From contig RCAB01000024.1 in NCBI GenBank assembly GCA_003640385.1, positions 264,182-328,181 on the forward strand: a stretch of DNA of 64,000 bases, written 5' to 3'. Below are positions 38,001-53,986 of the stretch, piece by piece. Position 1 is the first letter of the stretch. Every line of letters begins with the position of its first letter. A program made the position numbers and the translations under genes. The notes under the pieces are model-generated. The model was not told where the DNA came from. It worked only from the letters and a program-made list of their open reading frames with translations, and did not search any database. This DNA comes from Setaria digitata (taxonomy: Eukaryota; Nematoda; Chromadorea; Rhabditida; Setariidae).

Positions 38001-41000
38001 TGTTTTGTATCTTTAATTTACATTTTTAGAATTGAAGATGAAGCAGTTAAATCAGATATAAAGCAAATGATAAGACAATGGGAACAAATACTCAGGGATT
38101 ACAAAGCTTGGCATGCTAATTTAGATGTTTGTTTCTTTAAATTTATCTATTACTACCTGTGGTATTTAATAGAGTTCTGTATTATGAATCAGCGGACGGT
38201 TATTTAGCGTAAAGTAAAACTTGGTTTATTCCATATTTTAATTTCTATCTTTTGCAGAAATTAGAAATTTTTCTTTTATCGAACGTGGAAGTAGTTTAGA
38301 GTAAAAGTTGATCGGTTATTTTTATATTTATAAGTGAGAACAATACAATTTTATAGCGAATAGTAGATGGTCAAAAGGCTCAAGTGGATTCGAATTATCG
38401 TTTTGATGAGTTAGCACTTCTTTCGGTTAGTTGCATCATTTTTGTTCGCAGTCGTAGTTTAGTTTTGCGTCAGATTTATAAAATTACAAATTTTTGAAAC
38501 TGGAAGGGATTTTCACTTTTCCATCGTAGTGCTAAAAAATGTTTCAGCCACCGGATAATATTCCATGTGCTCCACAGTTACCTCCTAATGCGTTGAAGTA
38601 CTTCCAACAACTTGAATTTGAATGCAGTTCGGGTGATCCATCGACGGAACTTCTTGTATGTTTTACAAATCAAGTAAAAGTAGAAAGGCTTAAAGGAAAT
38701 ATTTCGGTATAAGTCGATGCAGTATAAAGTGTGGGTAGAAGTTTTCTTACAAAATTTTTCTCGATATTTTTATTACGGTATTGACTGCTAGTAGATGCCT
38801 GATGTTATCTTTCTACAATTCCAGGAGCTTAGAATAAGTTAAAAAAAACACCACGAAAATAAGTTAAAAAGACACCATCACGCAAACAGTGGGAGACGCT
38901 TTTATGTTGCATTTTAACTTGGGAATTAATTTGATTTATGTTTCTTTTTATTATTATCTCAAATCATTAATAATTATTCAGCGAGTGATTGGTCCGCCAG
39001 TTGGTTTTGAGAAAGAAACTTTAGCAGGTAGTCGATTTGGTGCAATTGGACAACCCGCTCCTACACCGCAGAGAAAGATATTCTCAGAAACACAAATAAA
39101 TAAATTGGTTTCCACGTTTTTCTTTTTTGACTTTCCAGTGTCAAGGTCTTGCTTGCCTCATTGAAGCCTACAATATATTTCGTAACTTCCTGTGATCATT
39201 TCTAGGTTGAAAAAACGCTCGAGCATTTCCAGGACAATTATGGAAATACTTCAAATTTAAACGCGTATGCTTTGAATTACCTAGTATTAGTGTAAGAACT
39301 CATTTTAGGCTTGTATCTTTTTTATCCAAACTTCAGGGAACAAATCAGAAGTGTAGTAAGCGAGCTCGAGCGGCGTTCTTTGATGCTTTCATCCGACGTA
39401 AGCGTTTCCTCTGTTCTTTCCCATGTAAGTTCATGTACCTAATGCTTTCTTTCAGTTTGAGTTCGTTTTTGTTTTTGGTAGTAGATATTGCACGTTTGGG
39501 TGAAATTTTTCAATGAAGCTAGATCTGTGACCAAACAGTAAACTGATCCAGCAAAAGATCTCAGAGCGCGAATCGATAAGTTTCAGAAATGTCAAGCGTT
39601 TATGCACAGTATATTTTTGTACGTGTATCCCATCATCGAGTATGCATACATATATGTAGTGCAGTGAGATGATTCACAGATCCAGTCATTATTTGTGATC
39701 GCAAATCCTAGCAGAAATGTTTTTGTTTTGTGCTCTGATTATTCGTGCTTTGCTGAAAAATTTTAGGTTATAAGACGAGTTATGGAAGCTACTGGTGCTA
39801 ATCCTGGAAGTAATAGTCAGTCGGCCTTGCCATCATACTGGGCGTCATTATCATCCGAGCAACCTGTAATATTTTTACATCGCTTTAGTGAGAGGATCAT
39901 AAAATTTTTATCATATTAATTTAAGCTTATTACTTTTATTCACGGTTTTTCTAGAAACATATGATTACTTCAGCCTCCGAAAAATAGATTTTCTTTTTAA
40001 ACTGCAGATTTGTGAAGCCGATAACAATTACTTTTAGACACTGTTCAACACTTTATCGTATCATTCATACTTTGAGGTAATTTCTAGTATGTATGGGATG
40101 ATACTTCTCATCAGATACATCTACACTCTTCAGAGCTCTTTTTCATAAACTAAGGCGCTGACTTAATGAGCATATTTAGGTTTTAATGGATGCTACCACT
40201 TCTTTTCTTTTCATACTCACATATAAAGTTTTATTCATAAACACTGACGATATCATTCATTGTCATCCTTCTTGGTTTTTTATCATCATTTCATTAGCTG
40301 TATTTTGAAAAGAGTTAATTAGGGGGAGGGAATATGTTGTATCATCTCAGAGCTTTATGCATGTTGCCACTATGTAATGTGTGTTTCGTGTTATAACTGC
40401 TGCGATTGGGAAACTTGACGTCATATGCGTTTTTTTCTTTTTTTAGATCTAATTTGAGAGAGCATGTGGAAGATAGCATTTCTTCATTGTCATCGTAATC
40501 AAAACTGTACTATCAATGTGATTTCTAAAGCACTTTTTTACTATAAACTGCAGAAATTTGTTTGTCTCTTTTGGTTGATGAGGAGGAAATTTGAACAGTT
40601 TACCTAGAATAGGATCTGATTAGATCGCCCATATTGGTTCGTCATTTTTAAAGTATAGGCATGCAGTTATGATTAAGAAAAACGAAGGGTTAACTTTTAA
40701 CTTTCCAAGTACATCTTCTGACGGATGAAGAAATAGTTATTTCTTTTTTCCGATGGAAATTTACTTGCACATTGTCCCGTTGCACTGTTTTTATTTTTAT
40801 TTGAAAGCCATAAAAATTTTATGTTTTAAATTGATTTTTGATTGGTTAATGTATATTCCATGTGGTTGTCTTTCATGCCTTAATCCATTTCAAGTTGTTG
40901 CAATATGAAACTTGTCTTTCAGACCATGCGCCGTTTCATCGATTTGGAAAGTCAGGACTGTAAAATTTGCCTGCAGCCAATGGCACATGGAGAAAAATTG

Positions 41001-41544
41001 TTACAGTGCCCTTCTTGTGTCGATTCCTATCATTATGAGGTAGAAGTACTAAAGCATTAAACCGTAACAGATGTTTAGCATCTAAATCTAAATGATTCGA
41101 AATTGTCAAAGTGAGCATGTTTCCTCAATAGACATGAAGGGAATCGATGGTTATCTGTTCCATTTCAGAAACGCTTGTATATTTCAGCGCTTATGTTCTC
41201 AATACTAGAGTCTTTCGGCCAATATGTAGATATTTCAACGTAGTGTCTATTAGACAAGTTGCTTGGATGCCTTAGCCATCTTCATTTTTACTAGTAATTG
41301 GATATATTTGGCACGGATTACTCCAGACAACGTCAGCGGTTGAGTCGTTATTCATGATTCTCCCATCGCATGTTGAGAAGGCAATCTTAACGATCTTCAT
41401 CTGTTGTTTTTCTAACAAGAACCACTCTTGAATTTCTTGCAGTGTGGAATCAAGTGGCTCAAGCAAAACAGCACCTGTCCTCACTGTCGTCGGTTGTGGA
41501 GCAATCCAGATGACTTCCCATCCTTAGCGAAAGCTACTACGTGA
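35072..41544 (+). CDS. RING-finger protein, probable E3 ubiquitin ligase
   Basis: Seventeen exons: 35072-35211, 35547-35684, 35981-36173, 36316-36494, 36565-36682, 36892-36992, 37201-37291, 37433-37536, 38030-38126, 38357-38425, 38548-38655, 38982-39107, 39206-39264, 39337-39397, 39767-39865, 40923-41039, 41443-41544. They encode 633 residues. The N-terminus has a basic patch (NKKKRRKSKGR). The centre is helical and charged, with coiled-coil character at about 320-380 (EKRYEERLSS, LRLGKAKALANKRMGQAELA). The C-terminus holds a RING-type finger: CKIC (574-577), CPSC (590-593), YHYEC (597-601) and TCPHC (611-615), so the ligase role is expected. I cannot name the family with confidence; DZIP3 and TTC3 are animal proteins with a C-terminal RING and coiled coils. 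The exon 3 donor is GC (ATG|GCAAGT). Intron 15 is over 1 kb. A TTTCCAG acceptor is one base before the ATG. Confidence 0.85.
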
Positions 41545-42227
41545 ATTATGTAACTAAAATATTTTTGTTGTTGTTGTCATGTTTCATCATTTGGAATAAT
41601 ATGTTTCACTCTACTTAACGTCATCGCTTAGCTTGCATTATCATTATTCTACCCCATCTTCACTGATTCAGTGGTACATCGTCTCAAAAAAAGTTGATTA
41701 TTGCAACACTTTTCCCACGATTGTGAAGTTCTCTATACTAGCAGTCATATTTTTAGTCTCAGTAGTGTCTTTTCCAGTCCAGAATACTTAAACTTCAGGA
41801 ATTTACTACAATTATCAAGTGATCGCTTGCAACAAATATCTATAAAACCTATCCCCCTTCTCCCTCCTTGCATAACTCTGTTTTTCTACGTCTTTTTACC
41901 GATTAATGGGACAGGTATCCACATAGAGTGTCACTGGTAGATTTGAAATTTAATTTAAAACTGTCATATACAACAGGCAAGTTATCATGGAGAATAGTGA
42001 TTTGTATGGGACATCAAATAAAAACTCTTTAATTTCTAAACTAATTTCTAAATTCCGAAACATTCCATTAAGAGTTATATGTCTCCAAGGCTGATTTTTA
42101 TTCGCTAGTTTATAATGCAATTTTTTTTTTGTCCTTTTAATATATAATTGATTAATAACCACAGAAAATCTTGTTTTTGCCCGAAGTTGTTGAACCAGTC
42201 TCTTTTGTGTAAAAATATTCATTGGGA
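41545..42227. other. Convergent intergenic region, RING gene / DXO
   Basis: This contains both 3' ends. No further gene is seen; the open frames here have no domain-like composition. Confidence 0.6.
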
Positions 42228-44085
42228 TCAGGATTTGTCAAAATGTATCAAAAACCATTTGGGAAGAAAACTGAATTCAGGGCCGGGTGGAGAAACTTGG
42301 AATGTTACGCGTCGTTTTGAAGGGTCGAATTCTAAAACATGATAAATGAGGTCTGGAGAAGCTTCCAGCAATTCTTTTAAACGACTTAGCACTGTAAGAA
42401 GAAAGTTGAAAGTAACATTTGCAGACCACTGCTGAGCTTTTCTTGGAAGTTGTTGCACTTTGAGCCGTTCGACGCGGGTTACGATACCTGAAACGAACTT
42501 GGCAGTAGTAAATTTCAATTGAAATTACAACTGGACAGAATACATAGGGGACGCTCAGCTGTAACAGCGTTGAAATAAGTGAGAAAGGTAAAACTGTGAG
42601 GGGTAACATACCATTATTATCCCTAAAGCCGACAACCATATTTTGTATGCCGATCAAAAAAGACTGTACCCACCACTTCATCGCTTTCTGTCTCCAGAAC
42701 CCATTTGTTAGCTCCTTATGCTGCGTTTTCAATTCCACGTATTCATCTTCTGTTAATAAAATCGACATAGCATCACTGAAGTCATTCTAGACCTAGGCAA
42801 AATCACAGAGAGATCCTTGTGACCTGACAGCTGAAGCAGTGCAACTGCTATGTTTTACAAGGCTCTAATTTGCAAACTGTGAATTATCAATCGCAATGCA
42901 GTATCGTGCAATACAGCACTTTCCAGAAGGAAGGAAAAAATTGCAGTAGTTGTCTTTTTCCTACATATTCTTAGAACTTCGAAGGACTACCAGCATCGAT
43001 GCAGTCGGTCTCACCGGAATATAGTAAACGGAGTCCTTCTTTTCGTCCACCTAAACGTGCTTTAACAACAACATCAAATTCCTCTAATGTAGTCACTGGT
43101 TCATTTGTGTTTGGTTCGTCCTAGAAAATTCTGAAGTGTAATATCTACAGATTCGACTTAATTTTGAGATATTCAAATGAATTTAAACCAAAAGCAATGA
43201 ATACAATATGAAAGTATACCGAGGAAGAATCACTTGTAACGTATTGCTCAAATTTAAAGCCCCAATAGGCCATAAGTTTGTCGCGATCAGACATTGAATT
43301 TAAATGTTGGATCTTTTCATCGGTGGGAAATTCACATATGAAAATTACAGATTTATAGCGAACAGCAGCTAACCTCCAACCATCTCGATATTCGTAGGGT
43401 GAGCATGCTATCCGCGACAGGGTACCACGCCAGCAGATAAAGTCAGCCTTGTGGCAAACCTTAAAATGATGTACAGATGACTTTAGAATACTGTTGAATA
43501 GATATAAGTTATGGCCAGGTAATGAATTTACACATCTAATTTTTCCATTCGGTTCTTTTTTACATCTTTTGGTTTTTGAAAAGACCATAGATTATTCTGA
43601 ACAGTAGCTAAATAGTCAAATTATGATTGTGGTATCTCGGTTGAATGTTTGCAGTAATTTTTAGATTTCAAGCAATGTCACAGCAAAGAAAAGCCAGATT
43701 AGTTAATTAAATGAACTTGATTGAAACTTATACAGTAATAGTTTTACAGCCAGAAGGCGCCTTTCATTTTTCTACAAGTGATAACGAAGGGTACCTTATT
43801 CAGAGAAGAGCCGGGTTCACTGTGTATAAGTATCCATTTCAACAGCACGTCAAGCTTCTCATTGTTCATAACGTCTTTACTCTCGAACTGGTGATAACCA
43901 CTATTTAAATCCAAATTACATTTCTGCCCGATAGCTCTCTCGTAAAGATACTTTGCCCGGCATCTACCAGGCAGAATATCGCGCTGCTTGGTAACACACA
44001 TCTCTCCAACCACAGACGGCCTATCGAATGGTGGAAATGTGCCTTCATACAACGACGGATCCGTTTTCAACAGCAGGGACAACAT
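42228..44085 (-). CDS. DXO: DXO/Rai1-family decapping and 5'-3' exonuclease
   Basis: Five exons (44085-43795, 43459-43220, 43120-42978, 42775-42612, 42487-42228) encode 365 residues, the family's usual size. Motifs in order: PSLYEGTFPPFDRPSVVGE, ICWRGTLSRIACSPYE, GFKFEQYV, the metal-binding SGETDC (Glu214, Asp216), YVELKTQ (Glu239, Lys241), KWWVQSFLIGI and GFRDNNG. DXO proteins remove incomplete or NAD caps and degrade the RNA, as mRNA 5'-end quality control; the C. elegans member is dom-3 as I recall. The donor after SPSN (GTTCTA, 42977) was chosen because the nearer GTAGTC donor has no acceptor in matching phase. A TTTTCAG acceptor lies one base before the ATG. It is divergent from snx-1. 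Confidence 0.95.
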
Positions 44086-44453
44086 TCTGAAAATTGATTA
44101 CTTTGCACGACCGTTAAATGAAGCTACAAAAAGATTACTGGGATGGTAGGGACCATGAGCCGAACATTACACTCACGTACGTGTATGTGTGTCACATGTG
44201 TCGTGAATGTACATGGACTAGACGTGAAACAAGTGCAACTCGGTTCGTACCAAGAATTCGAAGAGAGAAAAAACTTGATCAGCAAGGGATGCAAGCTGAG
44301 ATTTAACGATCGGAAGCGTGAGATCATTGCGTTTGCATTGATGTTGACTTGAATAATTGTATGTACGCATGGGAAGGAGGCGGCATTATGTGAGGGTGAG
44401 AGGGCTAACAGTTGTTCTTGGTATGCTAGTACGGACTTTTCCAGGTGAATAGC
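44086..44453. promoter_or_regulatory. Divergent promoter region, DXO / snx-1
   Basis: Only 368 bp separate the two start codons. Open frames on both strands read through it but lack any domain. It carries the trans-splice acceptor TTTTCCAG at about 44436-44443 for snx-1. Confidence 0.5.
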
Positions 44454-46969
44454 ATGATCGCTGGAGACGACACTCTCAATGATTCCGAATACATGACCTC
44501 CTTGAAGGTAACTTAACAGCTTGGAGACTTTTCAACTCTCACTGAACCATAAGCCAAATAGGGACATCTTCACTCTGTTGGCAGATCAGGCTGCTCTTTA
44601 TCTTATGCTAGTCCTAGTCCTTCTATGTTCACAGAGATTAGCCTAAAATCTTGAGCTTCAAGTTTATTACAAACTGAATTTCACATTTACTTTCACTTGA
44701 AAACATGTCAAAACTTTGCAGGAGTTCGCATTGGATAGAACTAGTGACTTAGGTTCATATTTCCGTCCTTTGAAACAGTACTAATAAAGAGCTTAATGTG
44801 TGATTCCTACATCAGTCATCTGATGTCTTTCCAATTATTTAGGATACGGATGGCATGACAGCAGTCGATCTGCACCTGGATGACGATCTGCCAGAGCCCA
44901 GTGTGCCTGCTAAACTTTCTTTTGCGAATAATCCAGATCTAAATATTCTATCTACCCCCTCATCTTATTATTCGAAACTCCAGAAGATTGAAATTGTCAT
45001 CAAACAGTTTGAGAAAAAAGGAGAAGGAATGGGCGCCTACATTGTCTATAAAGTTGTGACAATAGTAAGTACGTTTCTTTGTTGTTCAAGGCTGAAATTT
45101 AGATGATTTAGAATAGGCTTCCCACTTATCTTAGCAAATTAATTTAAGTTAGCCATCGCTTGCAGACGCAGAATATGCAAGGTTACTTAGATCGAGAATA
45201 TGTTGTTTGGCGGCGATTTAGTGATTTCCTCGGCCTCCACGAGAAACTAATGGACAAATACTTCTATAAAGGTTATTTAGTGCCAGCAGCGCCTGAAAAA
45301 AGTATCGCTGCTCTTACAAAAACAAAAATGAATTCATCTGCGGACGACAACACCAACAAGTTGGTTAATTTTAGAGTAAATGCATAAAACTGTTGATTAA
45401 GAATTCAAATATTGCTTTCAGAAATCTTTTTTTTTTCCAGTGAATTTGCTGAACGTCGTGCTAGAGGTCTTCAAAGATTCTGCAGGCGCATAGCACGCCA
45501 TCCAAAACTGGTATTTGATTGTGACTTCCGCGATTTTTTAACAATGACAACTTCTTTACCTAAGGCTAATTCAACAGTGGCTTTAAGTAGTGCTGGTGTT
45601 AAACGCATATTCAAAAGTGTTGGCGATGTCTTTTCGAGAATGGCTTTCCATATGGATGAAAATGATCGCTGGTTTGAGGCTGCACAGCAGCAGGTAAGTG
45701 ATGATATTTGGTAACGTTCAAACACTTTTATTTCTTTCCTTTTCTGTTTTTTTTTTCTCCAACTTATTTCTCTTTATTTCTCTTTACCACGGTCGTTTAA
45801 CCAATTTTAGATGGAAGATATAGAGCAGAACCTAAGTAAACTGCTTCGAGCAGTTGAATCGTTAAGTTCATATCGTCTTGAATTGATTTCCGGCACAGAT
45901 TCGTTTTCAAAAGCGCTTTCAATGCTCGCTTCATGTGAAGAAAATACAAGTCTTGCGCGATGCTTGTCTCATTTAACCGAAACTTACGAGAATATTGACC
46001 AGTTGCATGGTATGCAATCCGATAAAGATTGTTCACTACTCGCTGAAGGAGTTAGTGAACAGCTACAAGCCATCTATACACTAAAAGTACGTTCGTCAGA
46101 GAGCATTTAGGGCTAATCTGTTTTGTTGCGCTGCATTTGGATCACCTTCCGATCACGCCCCCTGATTTCGTTTATTTTGAAATATAGTAGAAGTTGATTA
46201 GTCAGCTTCTATAAAACTTATTTCTCTAAATTACAGTTCCAGTATGAAATTTGTATTGTGGTGATGTCTGTCTGATGTATATGTTGCAAAAGATTTTCAG
46301 GAACTGTTTTTCGAGCGTGTTAAAATTTGGCAAAACTGGCAAACAGCGCAACAAAATCTTACCAGAAAACGCGAAATGAAAGCCCGTTATGAACTTTCTG
46401 GTCGAATCGATAAGGCTAATCAAACTATAGAGGAACTAAACAGTGTATGTTTCTTCTTCCGTGATTGAATTAGAGATAAAGACGAAATTTCAATCCGACA
46501 GAAACCATCTCTGCTTTTTCGGCTGTGAGTCTTCTGATTCCATTAGTTATTTGCATTGTTTCTTATAATCTTGGACGGTCATATAATTGGAAAATTTAGG
46601 AGCAGTTTTATGGTTGGTATTCTGAGAACTTTTTAGAAAGAGGCAAGTTGTACTCGAAGTCAGGTGAGTATGCCATATGCTGTCAAGATATGTTGAGACG
46701 GGTCTACCTAAATTAGTTCTGTACTTTAGTACTGTATATAGCTTCATTACCAAGTTCAGGCAGAGAAAGCAGTAGATGAAGTGGAGAAGGAATTTTCTGA
46801 AGTAAGCAAAGTTATCCGCGGAGAATATGAAATGTTTTTGGTGGAGCGTAAAAATGACATCAACAATATGTTTAAACAGTACCTTCAAGAACTTCTCGAA
46901 ACAGAGAAACAACTTCTCAGATGCTGGGAAACATTTGCACCAGAAACACAATCTATTGAAATGTCCTAA
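44454..46969 (+). CDS. snx-1: Sorting nexin 1/2 (PX-BAR retromer subunit)
   Basis: Seven exons (44454-44507, 44843-45064, 45166-45359, 45441-45693, 45811-46086, 46301-46444, 46760-46969) encode 450 residues. A short acidic N-terminus leads to a PX domain (about 70-185) with WRRFSDF (Arg108-Phe113) and VPAAPEKS, the phosphoinositide-binding face. EFAERRARGLQRF begins the link to a long helical BAR domain (about 225-448: DIEQNLSKLLRAVESLSSYR, FFERVKIWQNWQTAQQ, FKQYLQELLETEKQLL, LLRCWETF). SNX1/2 proteins tubulate endosomes and support retromer retrieval to the Golgi. The C-terminus ends shortly after WETFAPE as in the family. The donor after DDNTNN (GTTGGT) is weak but is the only in-phase one. 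Confidence 0.95.
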
Positions 46970-47749
46970 TCTCTCTGAAAACTATGGCCCCTTTCTAAAA
47001 TGTGATATCTTCATACTTGAATGTCGAACTACTAGTATATCCGTAATGGAAATAAAGCATGAATTTTAAAATACGGTGAAATCATCTTCCAGAAATATTT
47101 TTGGATATACAGTATTGCTTGGAGAGAGAAGATTCCAAAACAAGGACCAGTAAGTACTAACAAGCAGAGTTTCAATCATGAAGTAATTTATAATGGAATG
47201 AAAAAAGATTATAATTTAAGGACTCTGGTTTTTATTATTTATAATCTGCAAGTCCATTCTCTAAGCAATTAATCGCTAAGGAAGAAAATTAAATCATCTG
47301 AATAAATGTAAATTAAATATTAGCGAGAAGTTACATATGCCACTTGTTATTTGTGGTGAGGTTATAAGAACATTTAGCGGAAAAATTGTGAGCTCTGTAA
47401 CAAATTCCTGTCGAAGTATACTATAATCCTAAGTTCCTTTCGTTCGTGTACGCTCCGGTCAGGATTTATCAGTTTTTATTGAATAACCAGGTACTAATAC
47501 TTAATCAAAATTTATTGAGTAAGGCGTTGTGGTTGAGCAAAAATTTCTTTAAACTCAAATAAATCTCGAAACTTCAATGTATTAACCAAGAAATACGAAA
47601 AAAAAAGCAATGTAAGGCCAAGGTTTTCCTAGAAACTCATGACTATGATCACTGGAATTTAAGGTTAGGAAGCAGTGTTCTTACCGATATTGAAATATAT
47701 TTTTTAACAAATTTAGGATTTCGTCATTTGCATTTGCAATTCAGAAACA
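46970..47749. other. Convergent intergenic region, snx-1 / mannosidase
   Basis: Both 3' ends lie here. No gene is supported. Confidence 0.6.
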
Positions 47750-52181
<4,432 letters not shown>

Positions 52182-53986
52182 CTGAAAAAAAAAAAAAAAC
52201 TGAATTACTTACATGTTTCTTAAAAACAAAGACTTTGGAATTTCTTCCAGGAATGAGAATAATACTAAGTTAAGCAAAATTATTCCTTTGGAAGACTGAA
52301 ATTCTTATAATAATCCTTTATTCTTTTAATATCTCTTCTCTAATTTACTTTTGGATGAAGCTTCACTCCATCTACATGAAGTTTCTTATCCCTAATATGT
52401 CCGACTTTGTGTAAGAAGACTTAGGCCATTCTCATTTGGTATGTTTGGCCTACCAATCATAATACTAAACGAGCTTGCTTACGCGGAAAATGAAGAAACA
52501 TATTAATGACCTGAAGAAGCTTTCATCACTGGTTGGTAAATAGTAGAGTGAAAAAAGGAATGAAAAGAAGACAGTTACTGCAATAAGAGCTGATTTTCTC
52601 CAGTGGCGGACGACCATACTCCATCAGTCCTGAAAATTTGATTTTCCAGAAGGAAAACAATTTTGCTGAAGTAAAAGATCATTTTCAATAATTTTTTTTC
52701 GCACTGTTGCCACTACTGAATGGAATGCGATGATCAGTAGGACATCGATCATCACTCATCATGAATCTCTGTGATGATACACTTCGGCAATTTCATTACC
52801 ACAGCGAAGATTTGCTAAAATGTTCAGCCTATTTTCCTGCTTCATGCTTCACTGTCTACTATTTTGATATGAAAGAGGTACAGAAAAGGTGAAAATGCAT
52901 TACGAGAGATCACATCATATATTTACGCAAATTAATCACGGGCTGCATCACGAGTACTATGTTCCATGTTATCACAATTCTAGAAATATCGGAACCAAGA
53001 GTTAACACTCTATAATACTATTCAAGCCTTTAACACTGTCTACCAATTAGTCAGTCCGGTTATCATTCGACTCTCGTCCTGTCATCCTCTACAATGCCTT
53101 TGAAGTCGTTTCTTATCTGAAGCTAAAGTTTCCCTTTCTTGCGGATCAGTGAATAAGCCAGGTGCTGATCCCTTGCCAATGAAAATGAAATTAACACAAG
53201 AAAGGCTAGGTAAGAAAGACACCTATCTGCACCGCTTCCATTTATTCATACTTTACCCTGTGAAAAGTAAACACAACAAAGTTGTGAGTAAAGAAGTCTC
53301 ACCTGTAAGGTAACAACGCTACTGTTTGTTAACGTTGCAAGCAGTTTTACGTTTATTGCATGTACAGCACATATTCAAGTTGGTAAGAATATTGTGAAAC
53401 TAGAGCGAATTTTAGTGGTTAAGATGTAGGAGAAGAAACGATCTTTAGCTCTGTCACAGTCGAACTAAAGTAAACACCACGAGAACCGTCCATTAGCACA
53501 GAATAGACGACTTTTTCGCTTCAAGATTGGCGATGTCACAGAAACGATTGATCCAGTCTCAGGCATAATGCTAACCGTCTATTCCACAGGACCGCGTTTG
53601 ATTTGGTCCGTAAATGGCTTGAAAGGAATTAATGAATGAGCTGTGTGGAGACGCTGATGTTCTCTGTGTTTATCGCTTTTAGTCTAAACTGTTAATTTAA
53701 CTTGTCCATTAGTGCCTTTTAAACAAAATCTCTTAATGAAACAACTTCGGAACGTCGGATGTTTTTAGTTTTACTTCCTGTCGAATCAGTAATGTATATA
53801 TTAGCAGCATCTGGTCGTGACGGAAATCCTTTGGATAAACGGTTGTTAGTTTATTTCAGGAGATGGGTCACAAAATTTTTATAAAAATTAAAGTTTTTGA
53901 GGGAATTTTTACGAAATTCTACAAGAAATCTATCCAGAGGAGGTTTCACATACATGATTATATACAATTTTATCCTACCATATTTA
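52182..53986. other. Region upstream of the mannosidase catalytic exons
   Basis: The missing 5' exon(s) of the mannosidase should be here on the minus strand. A frame at about 53095-53235 (containing GLFTDPQERETLASDKKRLQ) has coding-like composition after a weakly hydrophobic stretch, but no donor of the required phase was found. The rest shows no clear gene. Confidence 0.35.

Noticed and set aside
44118..44352. Overlapping frames on both strands between DXO and snx-1
   Set aside because: They lie in the divergent promoter and have no domains. Mutual overlap in several frames suggests only a locally stop-poor sequence.
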